Below, in pieces: positions 40,550 through 48,321 of a stretch of 64,000 nucleotides of DNA. The notes beneath the pieces are model-generated. The model was not told the origin of the DNA and did no database searches. It worked only from the letters and a program-made list of their open reading frames with translations. Source of the stretch: Desulfobacillus sp041396245. Lineage in GTDB: Bacteria > Pseudomonadota > Gammaproteobacteria > Burkholderiales > Rhodocyclaceae. The first letter of the stretch is position 1, and every line of letters starts with the position of its first letter. Made by a program: the position numbers and the translations under genes. The stretch is from contig JAWKYW010000001.1 in NCBI GenBank assembly GCA_041396245.1, forward strand, positions 248,001-312,000. Direction: 5' to 3'.

Positions 40550-41275
40550 CTAAGCGCTCGTGCCATCCGGCACGAACACATAACCGAAACCCCAGACGGT
40601 CTGGATGTAGCGCGGCTTTGCCGGATCGTCCTCGACCAGCTTGCGCAGTCGCGAGACCTGCACGTCGATGGCACGGTCGTAGACTTCATAATCGCGGCCG
40701 CGAGCAAGCTCCATCAGCTTGTCGCGGGAAAGCGGCTGGCGCGGGTGCAGCAACAGCACCTTGAGCACGGCGAATTCTCCGGTGGTCAGGGCGTGGTTGT
40801 TGCCCTCCCGGTTCAGCACGCGCGTGGCGAGATTCACGCTGACCGAGCCGAACGCGATCGTGCCTTCCTCGGCCGCCGGTGCGCCGGCGGGCGGGGGAGT
40901 GGCGCGACGGCGCAGCACGGCATGGATGCGTGCCGCCAGTTCGCGCGGATTGAAGGGCTTGGGCAGATAGTCGTCGGCGCCCATCTCCAGGCCGACGATG
41001 CGGTCGATGTCGTCGCCCTTGGCGGTGAGCATGATGACGGGCGTGTCGTCCTTGCCGCCGCGCAGCCGGCGGCAGACCGACAGGCCGTCCTCGTCCGGCA
41101 TCATCAGATCGAGGACGATCAGGTCGCAGCCTTCACGCGCCAGCGCCTTGTCCATCGCGGCGGCGCCGTCCGCGGTCCTGACCGCAAAGCCCTGTTCGCC
41201 GAGGTAGCGGCTAAGCAGCTCGCGCAGCCGCCGGTCGTCGTCGACGACGAGAATCTTCGCTTTCGCTTCTGACAT
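40550..41275 (-). CDS. ompR: Two-component response regulator OmpR
   Basis: A 241-residue regulator. Receiver domain with acidic pocket Asp12/Asp13, phosphorylated Asp56 (LIVLDLMMP), Thr84 and Lys106. A linker of about 20 residues rich in Pro/Ala leads to a winged-helix DNA-binding domain (FAVLKVLLLHPRQPLSRDKLM, DVQVSRLRKLVE). It is the first gene of ompR-envZ and is divergent from a gene for a small secreted basic protein at 41434, a candidate target. Confidence 0.94.
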   Translation of the reverse strand: MSEAKAKILVVDDDRRLRELLSRYLGEQGFAVRTADGAAAMDKALAREGCDLIVLDLMMPDEDGLSVCRRLRGGKDDTPVIMLTAKGDDIDRIVGLEMGADDYLPKPFNPRELAARIHAVLRRRATPPPAGAPAAEEGTIAFGSVSVNLATRVLNREGNNHALTTGEFAVLKVLLLHPRQPLSRDKLMELARGRDYEVYDRAIDVQVSRLRKLVEDDPAKPRYIQTVWGFGYVFVPDGTSA

Positions 41276-41433
41276 GGGGCGAATCCTACCGCCTGGAACC
41301 GTCGCTGGCCAGTCCGCGGAAACAAACTTTTACAAACGGAGGCGATTCCCACACAGACTGCTTACAAGACCGGGCTACGATGCCTCCAACGCTTCGCCGA
41401 AGCGTCCCGACACCATCGGTAAAGGAGAGAACC
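41276..41433. promoter_or_regulatory. Divergent ompR / secreted-protein region with TTACAA repeats and hairpin
   Basis: 158 bp. TTTTACAAACGG (about 41328-41339) and CTTACAAGAC (about 41361-41370) repeat TTACAA about 31 bases apart, i.e. three helical turns, on the same strand. CGCTTCG-C-CGAAGCG forms a hairpin at 41390-41404. AAAGGAGAG lies just before the ATG at 41434. The spaced TTACAA pair is a reasonable OmpR-type binding candidate. Confidence 0.4.
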
Positions 41434-42030
41434 ATGAAACCCCTGTTCGTCAGCATGCTCCTGGCCGGCATGGCCACCTTCTGGATCGCCGCTCCCGCCC
41501 AGGCGAGACCGCACGATCCCGGCGTGAATGCGCGCCAGCACCACCAGCATCAGCGCATCGGCAAGGGCGTGCGCACGGGCGCCCTCACCCCCGGCGAGAC
41601 GCGCCGACTCGGGCGCGAGCAGCGCCACATCCGCAAGGAGGAGCGCCACTACGGATCCGACGGCGTGTTCACCCGCGCCGAGCGCGCCGATCTCCACCGC
41701 GACCAGAACCGTGCCAGCCGCCACATCCGGCAGGAAAAGCACGACGGCCAGCGCGGAGGGTGGCACAATTACGCCAAGCGCGATCCTGGCATGAACGCCC
41801 GACAGCACAATCAGCGCGACCGCCTCCGCGACGGCTGGCGCGACGGCAGCCTGACCCGGGACGAGCGCAAGGATTTGCGCGGCGACCAGAAGGCCATTCG
41901 CGTCGAGGAAAGGGCGTACAAGTCCGATGGCGTGCTGACGCGCATCGAGCGTCGCGACCTGCATCAGGACATGAACGCAGCGAGCAGGAACATCTACGAA
42001 GAGCGGCATGACGACGAGCGTCGCTTCTGA
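41434..42030 (+). CDS. Secreted basic protein with two internal repeats
   Basis: A 198-residue protein with a signal peptide (about 1-25, ending APAQA) and a very His/Arg/Gln-rich mature part. It consists of two repeats of about 77 residues: DPGVNARQHHQHQRI to RQEKHD and DPGMNARQHNQRDRL to EERHDD. Each contains TxxExxxLxxxQ and GVxTRxERxDLHxDxNxASRxI. The acidic/hydroxyl pattern in DLHRDQN and DLHQDMN could bind metal or a polyanion. Function unknown. It is divergent from ompR and 41 bp upstream of a smaller protein with a related LTPEERRQLRRD motif. Confidence 0.75.
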   Translation: MKPLFVSMLLAGMATFWIAAPAQARPHDPGVNARQHHQHQRIGKGVRTGALTPGETRRLGREQRHIRKEERHYGSDGVFTRAERADLHRDQNRASRHIRQEKHDGQRGGWHNYAKRDPGMNARQHNQRDRLRDGWRDGSLTRDERKDLRGDQKAIRVEERAYKSDGVLTRIERRDLHQDMNAASRNIYEERHDDERRF

Positions 42031-42071
42031 GCGCAGACGGCAAGGACACCCGACAAGATAGACATGAAACC

Positions 42072-42374
42072 GTGAAACGCCTGACTGCACTTGCGGGGGT
42101 CCTCCTTGCCCTGGCCGCCGGCTTGCCGGCGCGGGCCGAGACCGGCGAAGGGCCAGGCCGCTTCGAACGCATCCAGCAGCAGCGCGAGCTGCGCCGCGAG
42201 GATTTCCTGGGCCGGCGCGAGCCGCGCCGCGAGGCGCTCCAGCGCCGCCAGCAGGAGCGGGCGGAGCGGGAAGCCCGGCCTGGCCGGCTCACGCCCGAGG
42301 AACGCCGCCAGCTGCGGCGCGACATCCGCGAGCACGGCCGCAAGGTCTACCGCAACCGCCCGCGCCGCTTCTGA
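42072..42374 (+). CDS. Small secreted basic protein (GTG start)
   Basis: A 100-residue protein with a signal peptide (MKRLTALAGVLLALAAGLPARA), then an Arg/Glu/Gln-rich charged helix and a C-terminal LTPEERRQLRRDIREHGRKVY. That block aligns by eye with LTPGETRRLGREQ and LTRDERKDLRGDQ of the preceding protein, so the two are probably related and co-expressed. The GTG at 42072 is used because the ATG at 42064 runs into a stop after three codons. No clear ribosome site; coupling to the upstream gene is likely. Function unknown. Confidence 0.65.
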   Translation: MKRLTALAGVLLALAAGLPARAETGEGPGRFERIQQQRELRREDFLGRREPRREALQRRQQERAEREARPGRLTPEERRQLRRDIREHGRKVYRNRPRRF

Positions 42375-42406
42375 ATCGGCCTGCCCGCGCTGAAAAGGAG
42401 ACGTCC

Positions 42407-43693
42407 ATGCGTCGCCTGCTCGCAGTTCTGCTCATCCTGCTTTCACCGCTTGCCCAGGCTGTCGCGCTGGATACGGCCGACGCGCGCCATCTGCTCAATC
42501 GCGCCGGCTTCGGCGCAACTCCCGGCGAAATCGCCGAATTTTCCCGCATGTCGCGCGCCGAGGCGGTCGACCGGCTTCTCGCCGGCGCCGTGACCGAGGC
42601 GCGCACGCCCCTGCCGGCCGGTGTCGACGACTATCTGCGTCCCGCGCGCCTGCGCGAGCTTGGTGAAGATGAGCGGAAAGCCCTGCTGCGCCGCCAGTTC
42701 GAGATCGGCGCCGATTTGCGCGGCTGGTGGCTGGAGGAAATGCTGCGCACGCCCTCGCCGCTGACCGAGCGCATGACGCTCTTCTGGCACAACCATTTCG
42801 TCTCCGGCCAGCAGAAGGTGAAATCGGCACGCCTGATGCTGGAGCAGAACCGCCTGTTGCGGCGCCACGCCCTGGGCAGCTTCGGCACGCTCCTGCACGC
42901 GGTGGCGAAGGACCCGGCGATGATCGTCTATCTCGATTCGGCGACCAACCGCAAGGAACAGCCCAACGAGAATTTCGCACGCGAGGTGATGGAGCTGTTC
43001 ACCCTGGGCGAGGGGCATTACACCGAGCGCGACGTCAAGGAAGCGGCGCGCGCCTTCACCGGCTGGAGCATCGACACGACGACCGGCGCCTACAGATGGC
43101 GACCCTTCATCCACGATCGCGGGAAAAAGGCAGTGCTCGGCCGCGTCGGCCGCTTCGATGGCGACGACGTGCTCGACATCCTGCTCGAACAGCCGGCGAC
43201 GGCGGAGTTCATCGTCGCCAAGCTGTGGAAGGAGTTCGTCTCGCCGCAACCCGAGCCGGCCGAGGCGGCGCGCATCGCGAAACGATTCCGCGACAGCGGC
43301 TACGAGATCAAGGCGGCGCTGCGCGCACTGTTGCTCTCGGAGTTCTTCTGGGCTCCGACCAACAGGGCCGCGCTGGTGAAATCGCCCGCCGATCTGGTGG
43401 TCGGCACGCTGCGCCAGCTCGGGTTCGAGACCGGCGATCCGCTGCCCTTCGTTTTCGTCATGCGCCAGCTCGGCCAGGACCTGTTCGGGCCGCCCAATGT
43501 CAAGGGCTGGCCCGGCGGCGAGGCGTGGGTCGACAGCGGTACGCTGCTGGCGCGCAAAGCGTTCGTCGAGCGCCTGTTCCGCGGCCAGGAGATGCGCGCC
43601 TACGCGGGGAGGCATCCGGTATGCGGGAATGCGCGCCGAGCGCGTCGCGTGGCGCGGCGCCGGTCGCTCGGGCAGGCGGGCGCCAGCGCATAA
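42407..43693 (+). CDS. DUF1800 family protein (C-terminus lost by frameshift)
   Basis: 428 residues as read. Signal peptide, then RHLLNRAGFGATPGEIAEF, FWHNHFVSGQQKV, NENFAREVMELFTLGEGHYTE, ARAFTGW and FGPPNVKGWPGGEAW, all DUF1800 blocks. The family normally ends in a YQLK-type C-terminus; here the last 27 residues are an Arg-rich run (CGNARRARRVARRRS) unlike the family, while the expected ending LLRLLALDPLYQLK is in another frame up to 43869. Adding one G to the GGGG at about 43614-43617 joins them into a 487-residue protein. The next gene is its usual partner DUF1501. Function unknown; probably an exported pair. Confidence 0.82.
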   Translation: MRRLLAVLLILLSPLAQAVALDTADARHLLNRAGFGATPGEIAEFSRMSRAEAVDRLLAGAVTEARTPLPAGVDDYLRPARLRELGEDERKALLRRQFEIGADLRGWWLEEMLRTPSPLTERMTLFWHNHFVSGQQKVKSARLMLEQNRLLRRHALGSFGTLLHAVAKDPAMIVYLDSATNRKEQPNENFAREVMELFTLGEGHYTERDVKEAARAFTGWSIDTTTGAYRWRPFIHDRGKKAVLGRVGRFDGDDVLDILLEQPATAEFIVAKLWKEFVSPQPEPAEAARIAKRFRDSGYEIKAALRALLLSEFFWAPTNRAALVKSPADLVVGTLRQLGFETGDPLPFVFVMRQLGQDLFGPPNVKGWPGGEAWVDSGTLLARKAFVERLFRGQEMRAYAGRHPVCGNARRARRVARRRSLGQAGASA

Positions 43694-43869
43694 GCGCGCG
43701 CCTGGAGGCGATCCACTTCGACGCTGCAGCCTGGCACGCCGGGCTCGAACGCCTGTGCCTGACGCCCCAGGCCGTACTTCTGCCGGAAGCGCCGGCGCAG
43801 CTTCCCGCGGCACGCGGCGCGGAGCTGCTGCGCCTGCTTGCCCTCGATCCCCTGTATCAGCTGAAATAG
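43620..43869 (+). pseudogene. Out-of-frame C-terminal part of the DUF1800 gene
   Basis: In the frame one base behind the main reading, this stretch gives GGRQRISARLEAIHFDAAAW and ends LLRLLALDPLYQLK, which is how intact DUF1800 proteins end, followed by a stop at 43867-43869 and the DUF1501 gene 9 bp later. It has no start codon of its own and is best read as the displaced 3' end of the preceding gene. Confidence 0.7.
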
Positions 43870-43878
43870 GAGGCGGCC

Positions 43879-45027
43879 ATGGACAGACGCGATTTCCTGC
43901 GCGGACTCGCCGCCTCGGCGGGGCTGACTCTTCTCCCCTTTCCGGCCCGTGCCGCCGGCGAATACGGACGCCTGCTCGTGCTGGTCGAACTGAAGGGCGG
44001 CAACGACGGGCTGAATACTGTCGTTCCTTACGCCGACGATCGCTACTACCGCCTGCGGCCACACCTCGCCGTCAGGCGCGACGAGGTGCTGCGCCTGGAC
44101 GAGCGCTGCGGATTGCATCCCGCCCTGCAACCGTTGCTGCCGCTGTGGCAGGCCGGCGAGCTGGCGCTGATCCAGGGGCTGGGCTACCCTGAGCCGAACC
44201 TCTCGCATTTCCGTTCCATCGAAATATGGGACACCGCCTCGAAGAGCAGCGAGTATTTGCAGACGGGGTGGCTGGCGCGCGCCTTCGCGGCAAAACCGGT
44301 GCCGGCAGGCTTCGCCGCCGACGGCGTACTGGTGGGCGGCACGGACCTCGGCCCGTTTTTCGGCGGTGCGCGCGCCATTGCCCTGACCAACCCGGAACAG
44401 TTCCGACGCCTGGCAATCCTGGCGCGGCCTGTCGGCACGGGCGGGCACGGTGCGCTGGCGCACATTCTCAAGGTGGAGGCGGACATCGCACTGGCGGCCT
44501 CCCGTCTGGCGCGCGGGCCGGCGCTTCGCACGGCATTCCCCAAGGGTGCTTTCGGCAACACCGTGAAGACCGCCTGCGAAGCGCTTGCCGGCGGCGCCGG
44601 CGTGGCGGCGCTGAGATTGAGCCTGGCCGGATTCGACACGCACCAGAACCAGCCGGGGGCCCATGCCAACCTGCTGCGCCAGCTGGCCGAAGGCCTGGGG
44701 GCGCTGAAGGCGGCCCTCGTCGAGCTGGGCCGCTGGGACGAGACGCTGATCCTCACCTATGCCGAGTTCGGCCGGCGGCCGCGGGAAAACCAGTCGAAGG
44801 GCACAGACCACGGCACGGCGAACGTACACTTCGCCCTCGGCGGGCGTGTCAGGGGCGGCCTATTTGGCGCGCCGCCGGCGCTCGACCGTCTCGACGGCAA
44901 CGGCAACCTGCCTTTCGCCGTCGATTTCCGCAGCCTGTATGCCACGGCGCTGGAGCGCTGGTGGGGGATATCCGCCGCGACGGTGCTGGGCGCACGTTAT
45001 GACGCTTTGCCGATCCTGAAAGCGTGA
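43879..45027 (+). CDS. DUF1501 family Tat-exported protein
   Basis: A 382-residue protein with a Tat-type leader (MDRRDFLRGLAASAGLTLLPF), then LVLVELKGGNDGLNTVVPY, FDTHQNQPGAHANLLRQLAEGL and AEFGRRPRENQSKGTDHGTANV. These are DUF1501 hallmarks; the fold is sulfatase/alkaline-phosphatase-like, and the conserved GTDHG with nearby Asp residues may be a remnant metal site. It is nearly always paired with DUF1800, as here. The GGAGG site is 6 bases upstream. Function unknown. Confidence 0.88.
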   Translation: MDRRDFLRGLAASAGLTLLPFPARAAGEYGRLLVLVELKGGNDGLNTVVPYADDRYYRLRPHLAVRRDEVLRLDERCGLHPALQPLLPLWQAGELALIQGLGYPEPNLSHFRSIEIWDTASKSSEYLQTGWLARAFAAKPVPAGFAADGVLVGGTDLGPFFGGARAIALTNPEQFRRLAILARPVGTGGHGALAHILKVEADIALAASRLARGPALRTAFPKGAFGNTVKTACEALAGGAGVAALRLSLAGFDTHQNQPGAHANLLRQLAEGLGALKAALVELGRWDETLILTYAEFGRRPRENQSKGTDHGTANVHFALGGRVRGGLFGAPPALDRLDGNGNLPFAVDFRSLYATALERWWGISAATVLGARYDALPILKA

Positions 45028-45090
45028 ATGAAGAATGAACTGGATCGAAGGAAGGCCAAGGCGCTGCATGAGCGGAACGACGCGCCGGGG

Positions 45091-45096
45091 TAGAAT
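45091..45096 (+). promoter_or_regulatory. -10-like TAGAAT six bases before the KTSC start codon
   Basis: GGGGTAGAATCCGGCC immediately precedes the ATG at 45103. Nearly the same string, GGGTAGAATCCGCC, stands just before the tsaB start at 45513. A transcript from this -10 would start at the ATG itself. Confidence 0.35.
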
Positions 45097-45102
45097 CCGG
45101 CC

Positions 45103-45315
45103 ATGGAAATGAAGCAGGTCAATGCCGGCAAGCTGCGCGCCATCGGCTACGATGCCGGCGGGCGCGTGCTGCGGGTCGAGTTCGATGACCGCAAGGTGGT
45201 CGAATATGCCGGCGTGCCGCCCGAAACCTGGCGGCGGCTGAGCACATCCGGCGCAACGTGGAGCTACTTCCGGGACAATATCGAGGACGAGTACTCGGCC
45301 CGGCGCATAAAGTAG
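45103..45315 (+). CDS. KTSC domain protein
   Basis: A 70-residue protein that is one KTSC domain: GYDAGGRVLRVEFDD, VVEYAGVPPETWRRL, SGATWSYFRDNIEDEY and the end ARRIK. These small domains occur alone or fused to nucleases and lysyl-tRNA synthetase-like proteins; the function is not established, though nucleic-acid binding has been proposed. No ribosome site is visible, in line with a leaderless transcript. A diverged copy of its last 12 codons follows at 45418-45458. Confidence 0.83.
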   Translation: MEMKQVNAGKLRAIGYDAGGRVLRVEFDDRKVVEYAGVPPETWRRLSTSGATWSYFRDNIEDEYSARRIK

Positions 45316-45458
45316 CGGGCCTGTTATTCGATTTGGCGCGGAAGAGCGTGTTCGATGTTGCGGCGCAGGCTAACATCGGCGCCGCCGATGTTAAGCGCCG
45401 AAGGCGCGGCCGGAGCCACAACATCGAGGACGAGTACACCGCCCGGCGCGTGAAATAA
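45275..45458 (+). repeat. Duplicated 3' end of the KTSC gene
   Basis: 45275-45315 and 45418-45458 align with 34 of 41 bases identical. They encode NIEDEYSARRIK and NIEDEYTARRVK, each followed by a stop. The changes are mostly synonymous or conservative, so the second copy looks like the remnant of a once-coding tandem paralogue. Between them, AACATCGGC and GCCGATGTT (45372-45392) form a perfect hairpin, and a third CGATGTT arm lies at 45353-45359. Confidence 0.7.
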
Positions 45459-45499
45459 AGTCAGTCCCCGCGGAACGGCGAACGAGGCGGGCCATCGGG

Positions 45500-45505
45500 T
45501 AGAAT
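45500..45505 (+). promoter_or_regulatory. -10-like TAGAAT seven bases before the tsaB start codon
   Basis: GGGTAGAATCCGCCTC directly precedes the GTG at 45513, and there is no ribosome site in between. It matches the element at 45091-45096 and suggests a leaderless tsaB transcript. No -35 hexamer resembling TTGACA was found at the usual distance. Confidence 0.35.
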
Positions 45506-45512
45506 CCGCCTC

Positions 45513-46205
45513 GTGAAACTCCTCGCTCTCGAATCTTCCACAGAACTGTTTACCGCCGCCCTTTATCTCGACGGCCGCATCGTCGAGCGGGAGGGCGCGC
45601 GCGGCGTCCCCCATTCCGAAATCGCCCTGCCCCTCGTCTGTGCGTTGATCGAGGCGGAGCGGCTGGCCTTGACCGATCTCGACGGCATTGCCTTCGGCGC
45701 CGGCCCGGGGGCGTTCACCGGCCTGCGGCTGGCGGCGAGCATGGCGCAGGGGCTGGCCGTCGGCGCCGGTCTGGCGGTGCTCGGCGTTGGCAGCCTCGAG
45801 GCGCTGGCGCTCGACGCGGGCGCGGGGCGGGTCTATGCCTGCACCGACGCGCGCATGAACGAGCTCTATTGCGCGGCCTACCGCGTGGCGGCGGAGGCGT
45901 CCGAAACGGTGCTCGCTCCGGTGGTGTGTCCGCCAGGCGCGGCGCCGTTGCCGCCGGGAACGGGATGGCTCGGCTGCGGCAGCGGCTTTGCCGCCGCCGG
46001 CGAGGCGCTCATGGCGCGGCTGGGCGGCTGTCTCGAAGGCGTCCGTCCAGAGTCGCGGCCGCGCGCCGGCGCCGTGGCGCGGCTGGCGGCGCCGCGCTTC
46101 GCCCGCGGCGAGGCGGTCGATGCGGCCCTGGCCGCGCCGTGCTACGTGCGCGACAAGGTGGCGCTGACCACGCGGGAGCGCCTTGCCGCGGGGGGAAGCA
46201 AGTGA
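45513..46205 (+). CDS. tsaB: tRNA threonylcarbamoyladenosine biosynthesis protein TsaB
   Basis: A 230-residue ASKHA-fold protein: LLALESSTE at the N-terminus, HSEIALPLV, AFGAGPGAFTGLRLAASMAQGLA and DARMNELYCAAY. It dimerises with TsaD in making t6A37 of ANN-decoding tRNAs. The GTG start at 45513 places the N-terminus exactly where the family begins. It overlaps rimI by GTGA. The order tsaB-rimI-uracil glycosylase is common in betaproteobacteria. Confidence 0.93.
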   Translation: MKLLALESSTELFTAALYLDGRIVEREGARGVPHSEIALPLVCALIEAERLALTDLDGIAFGAGPGAFTGLRLAASMAQGLAVGAGLAVLGVGSLEALALDAGAGRVYACTDARMNELYCAAYRVAAEASETVLAPVVCPPGAAPLPPGTGWLGCGSGFAAAGEALMARLGGCLEGVRPESRPRAGAVARLAAPRFARGEAVDAALAAPCYVRDKVALTTRERLAAGGSK

Positions 46206-46663
46206 ATGCGATCCTCAAGCCCGGTCTTGCCTTCTCGCCCATGCAGGCGGAGGAAATCGACGCCGTCCTCGCCATCGAACAGCGCGCCTACCCGTATCCC
46301 TGGACGCGCGCCAACTTCGCCGATTCGCTCGCCGCGGGCTACAGTGCCTGGAGCTGCCGCAGCGCGGACACGCTGCTCGGCTACGCCGTGATGATGCTGG
46401 TGCTCGACGAAGCGCACCTGCTCAACCTCACCGTCGCGCCGGAATGGCAGCGCAAGGGCTACGGCCAGCTCGTCCTGCGCCATCTGTTCGGGGTGGCGCG
46501 CAGCCACGGGGCGAAGCGCATGTTCCTCGAGGTGCGTCCCTCGAACGTGCCGGGGCAGGGGCTTTACGGCAAATTCGGTTTCGAGGCCATCGGCCGGCGG
46601 CGCGGCTATTACCCGGCCGGCGCCGGGCGCGAGGATGCCGTGGTGATGGCGCTGGAGTTATGA
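46202..46663 (+). CDS. rimI: Ribosomal-protein-alanine N-acetyltransferase
   Basis: A 153-residue GNAT enzyme. VLAIEQRAYPYPWTRANF, then the acetyl-CoA-binding segment LTVAPEWQRKGYGQLVLRHL (about 79-98) and LEVRPSNVPGQGLYGKFGFE are the RimI pattern. It acetylates the N-terminus of ribosomal protein S18 and probably others. Start GTG at 46202 overlaps the tsaB stop; the ATG four bases later is out of frame. Overlaps the next gene by ATGA. Confidence 0.93.
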   Translation: MNAILKPGLAFSPMQAEEIDAVLAIEQRAYPYPWTRANFADSLAAGYSAWSCRSADTLLGYAVMMLVLDEAHLLNLTVAPEWQRKGYGQLVLRHLFGVARSHGAKRMFLEVRPSNVPGQGLYGKFGFEAIGRRRGYYPAGAGREDAVVMALEL

Positions 46664-47379
46664 CGCGGCGCGAAAGCATCCTGCGCGAGATGGGACTGGC
46701 GCCGCTGTGGCGGTTGCGGGGCAGGCCGGTCGCGATTGCGGAAACGCCGGCGGAGACTGCCCCGGTTCCGTCCGTCGTTCCGGCAGACGACCGCGCGCGG
46801 CGCATCGCCGACATGGGCTGGGACGCGCTGCGGACTGCCGTGGCCGAATGCCGCGACTGCCGCCTGTGCGAGAAGCGCAAGCAGGCGGTGCTCGGCGTCG
46901 GCGACGTCGAGGCCGACTGGTTCTTCGTCGGCGAGGGCCCGGGCGCCGAGGAGGACGAAAGGGGCGAGCCCTTCGTCGGCCAGGCCGGCAAGCTGCTCGA
47001 CGCCATGCTGGCAGCCATCGATCTCGCGCGCGGCCGCAAGGTCTACATCGGCAACGTGGTGAAATGCCGCCCGCCCGGCAACCGCACGCCCGAGCCGGAG
47101 GAAACGGCGGCCTGTTTTCCCTACCTGCAGCGGCAGATTGCGCTGGTACGGCCGAAGCTGCTCGTCGCGCTGGGCAAGCCGGCGGCGGAGACGCTGCTCA
47201 ACGCCGAGGTGAAAGTCGGCGCCTCGCGCGGCCGATTGTTCGACTACCGCGGCATCCCGCTCATCGTCACCTACCACCCGGCCTACCTGCTGCGCAACCT
47301 GACCGACAAGGCCAGGGCCTGGGAGGATCTCTGCTTTGCCCGGCGCACCATGCAGGGACTGGACGATGTCGGCGCATAG
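46660..47379 (+). CDS. Family 4 (Fe-S) uracil-DNA glycosylase
   Basis: A 239-residue enzyme. A variable N-terminus of about 60 residues precedes the catalytic domain. Cys ligands for the 4Fe-4S cluster lie in ECRDCRLCEKR and in CRPPGNRTPEPEETAACF; the uracil-binding motif is GEGPGAEEDERGEPFVGQAG, and the second motif TYHPAYLLRN is near the C-terminus. It removes uracil from DNA. It overlaps rimI by ATGA and overlaps the next gene by 14 bp, so four genes from tsaB on are translationally linked. Confidence 0.93.
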   Translation: MTRRESILREMGLAPLWRLRGRPVAIAETPAETAPVPSVVPADDRARRIADMGWDALRTAVAECRDCRLCEKRKQAVLGVGDVEADWFFVGEGPGAEEDERGEPFVGQAGKLLDAMLAAIDLARGRKVYIGNVVKCRPPGNRTPEPEETAACFPYLQRQIALVRPKLLVALGKPAAETLLNAEVKVGASRGRLFDYRGIPLIVTYHPAYLLRNLTDKARAWEDLCFARRTMQGLDDVGA

Positions 47380-48289
47380 TCACGACGGCGAAGGCTCGGT
47401 GCGGGCCATCCTCTACGCGCTCGGCGCCAACTTCGGCATCGCCGTGTCGAAGTTCGGCGCGGCCTGGTGGACCAATTCCGGCTCCATGCTGGCCGAGGCC
47501 ATCCACTCGACCGCCGACTGCGTGAACCAGCTCCTGCTGCTCTTCGGCATGAAGGAGGCGAAGCGGCCGGAGAGCGCGGATCACCCGCTCGGCCACCACC
47601 GCGTCACCTATTTCTGGTCGATGATCGTCGCCCTGCTGCTGTTCTTCATGGGCGGCGCCTTCTCCGTGTATGAGGGCATCGAACGCCTGCGCCACCCGCA
47701 TCCGCTGGAAAACGGCCTGGTGGCACTCGCGGTGCTGGGCGTCGCCGTGGTCCTTGAAGCCTTCTCGCTGGCCGGTGCGATGCGCGAGATCCGCAAGGTG
47801 GCCGGCGGCAAGCCTTTCCTGCGCTGGTTTCGCGAGACGCGCGAGTCCGAGCTGATGGTGGTGGCGGGCGAGGACATCGCCGCCCTGGCGGGACTGACTT
47901 TTGCGTTCATCGCCGTTGCCGTCGCCCTGGCCACCGGCAACCCGCTGTGGGATGCGGCAGGCACCGTGCTCGTCGGCGTGGTGCTGATGGTGATCGCCGT
48001 CCTGCTGATGGTCGAGGTGAAGGGTCTCATCGTCGGCGAGTCGGTCTCGCCCGAGCAGCGCGAGTCGATCCGCCGCTTCGTCGCCGCCCAGCCCGAGGTG
48101 GCGGAAGTGCTCAACGTCATCACCCTGGCCTGGGGCAACAAGGTGGTGATCGCCGTCAAGGCCCGCATGGGCGGGGCGGAGGCCCTCAGCGGCGCGCAGC
48201 TGGTCGAGCGGATCAATGCCGTCGAAGCGCGCATGCAGGCCGAGTTCCCGCAGGCGAAGTGGGTGTTTTTCGAGCCGGATGTCCGCTGA
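47366..48289 (+). CDS. Cation diffusion facilitator family transporter
   Basis: A 307-residue inner-membrane transporter with about six hydrophobic segments between residues 10 and 215 and a cytoplasmic C-terminal domain (from about ESVSPEQRESIRRF). TM2 has SMLAEAIHSTADCVNQ, with the HxxxD metal motif; TM5 has GEDIAALAG in the equivalent position, an Asp/Glu pair instead of the usual HDxxxD. It exports divalent metal such as Zn, Fe or Mn against protons. The ATG at 47366 lies inside the glycosylase gene. Confidence 0.88.
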   Translation: MSAHSHDGEGSVRAILYALGANFGIAVSKFGAAWWTNSGSMLAEAIHSTADCVNQLLLLFGMKEAKRPESADHPLGHHRVTYFWSMIVALLLFFMGGAFSVYEGIERLRHPHPLENGLVALAVLGVAVVLEAFSLAGAMREIRKVAGGKPFLRWFRETRESELMVVAGEDIAALAGLTFAFIAVAVALATGNPLWDAAGTVLVGVVLMVIAVLLMVEVKGLIVGESVSPEQRESIRRFVAAQPEVAEVLNVITLAWGNKVVIAVKARMGGAEALSGAQLVERINAVEARMQAEFPQAKWVFFEPDVR

Positions 48290-48321
48290 ATCGGCGCGCG
48301 CCCTAGCGAACGACCAGACGG

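Noticed and set aside
45368..45396. Integron attC site (GCTAAC...GTTAAGC)
   Set aside because: The outer boxes do not fit RYYYAAC and no second pair of inner boxes or an integrase is present; it is a simple palindrome.
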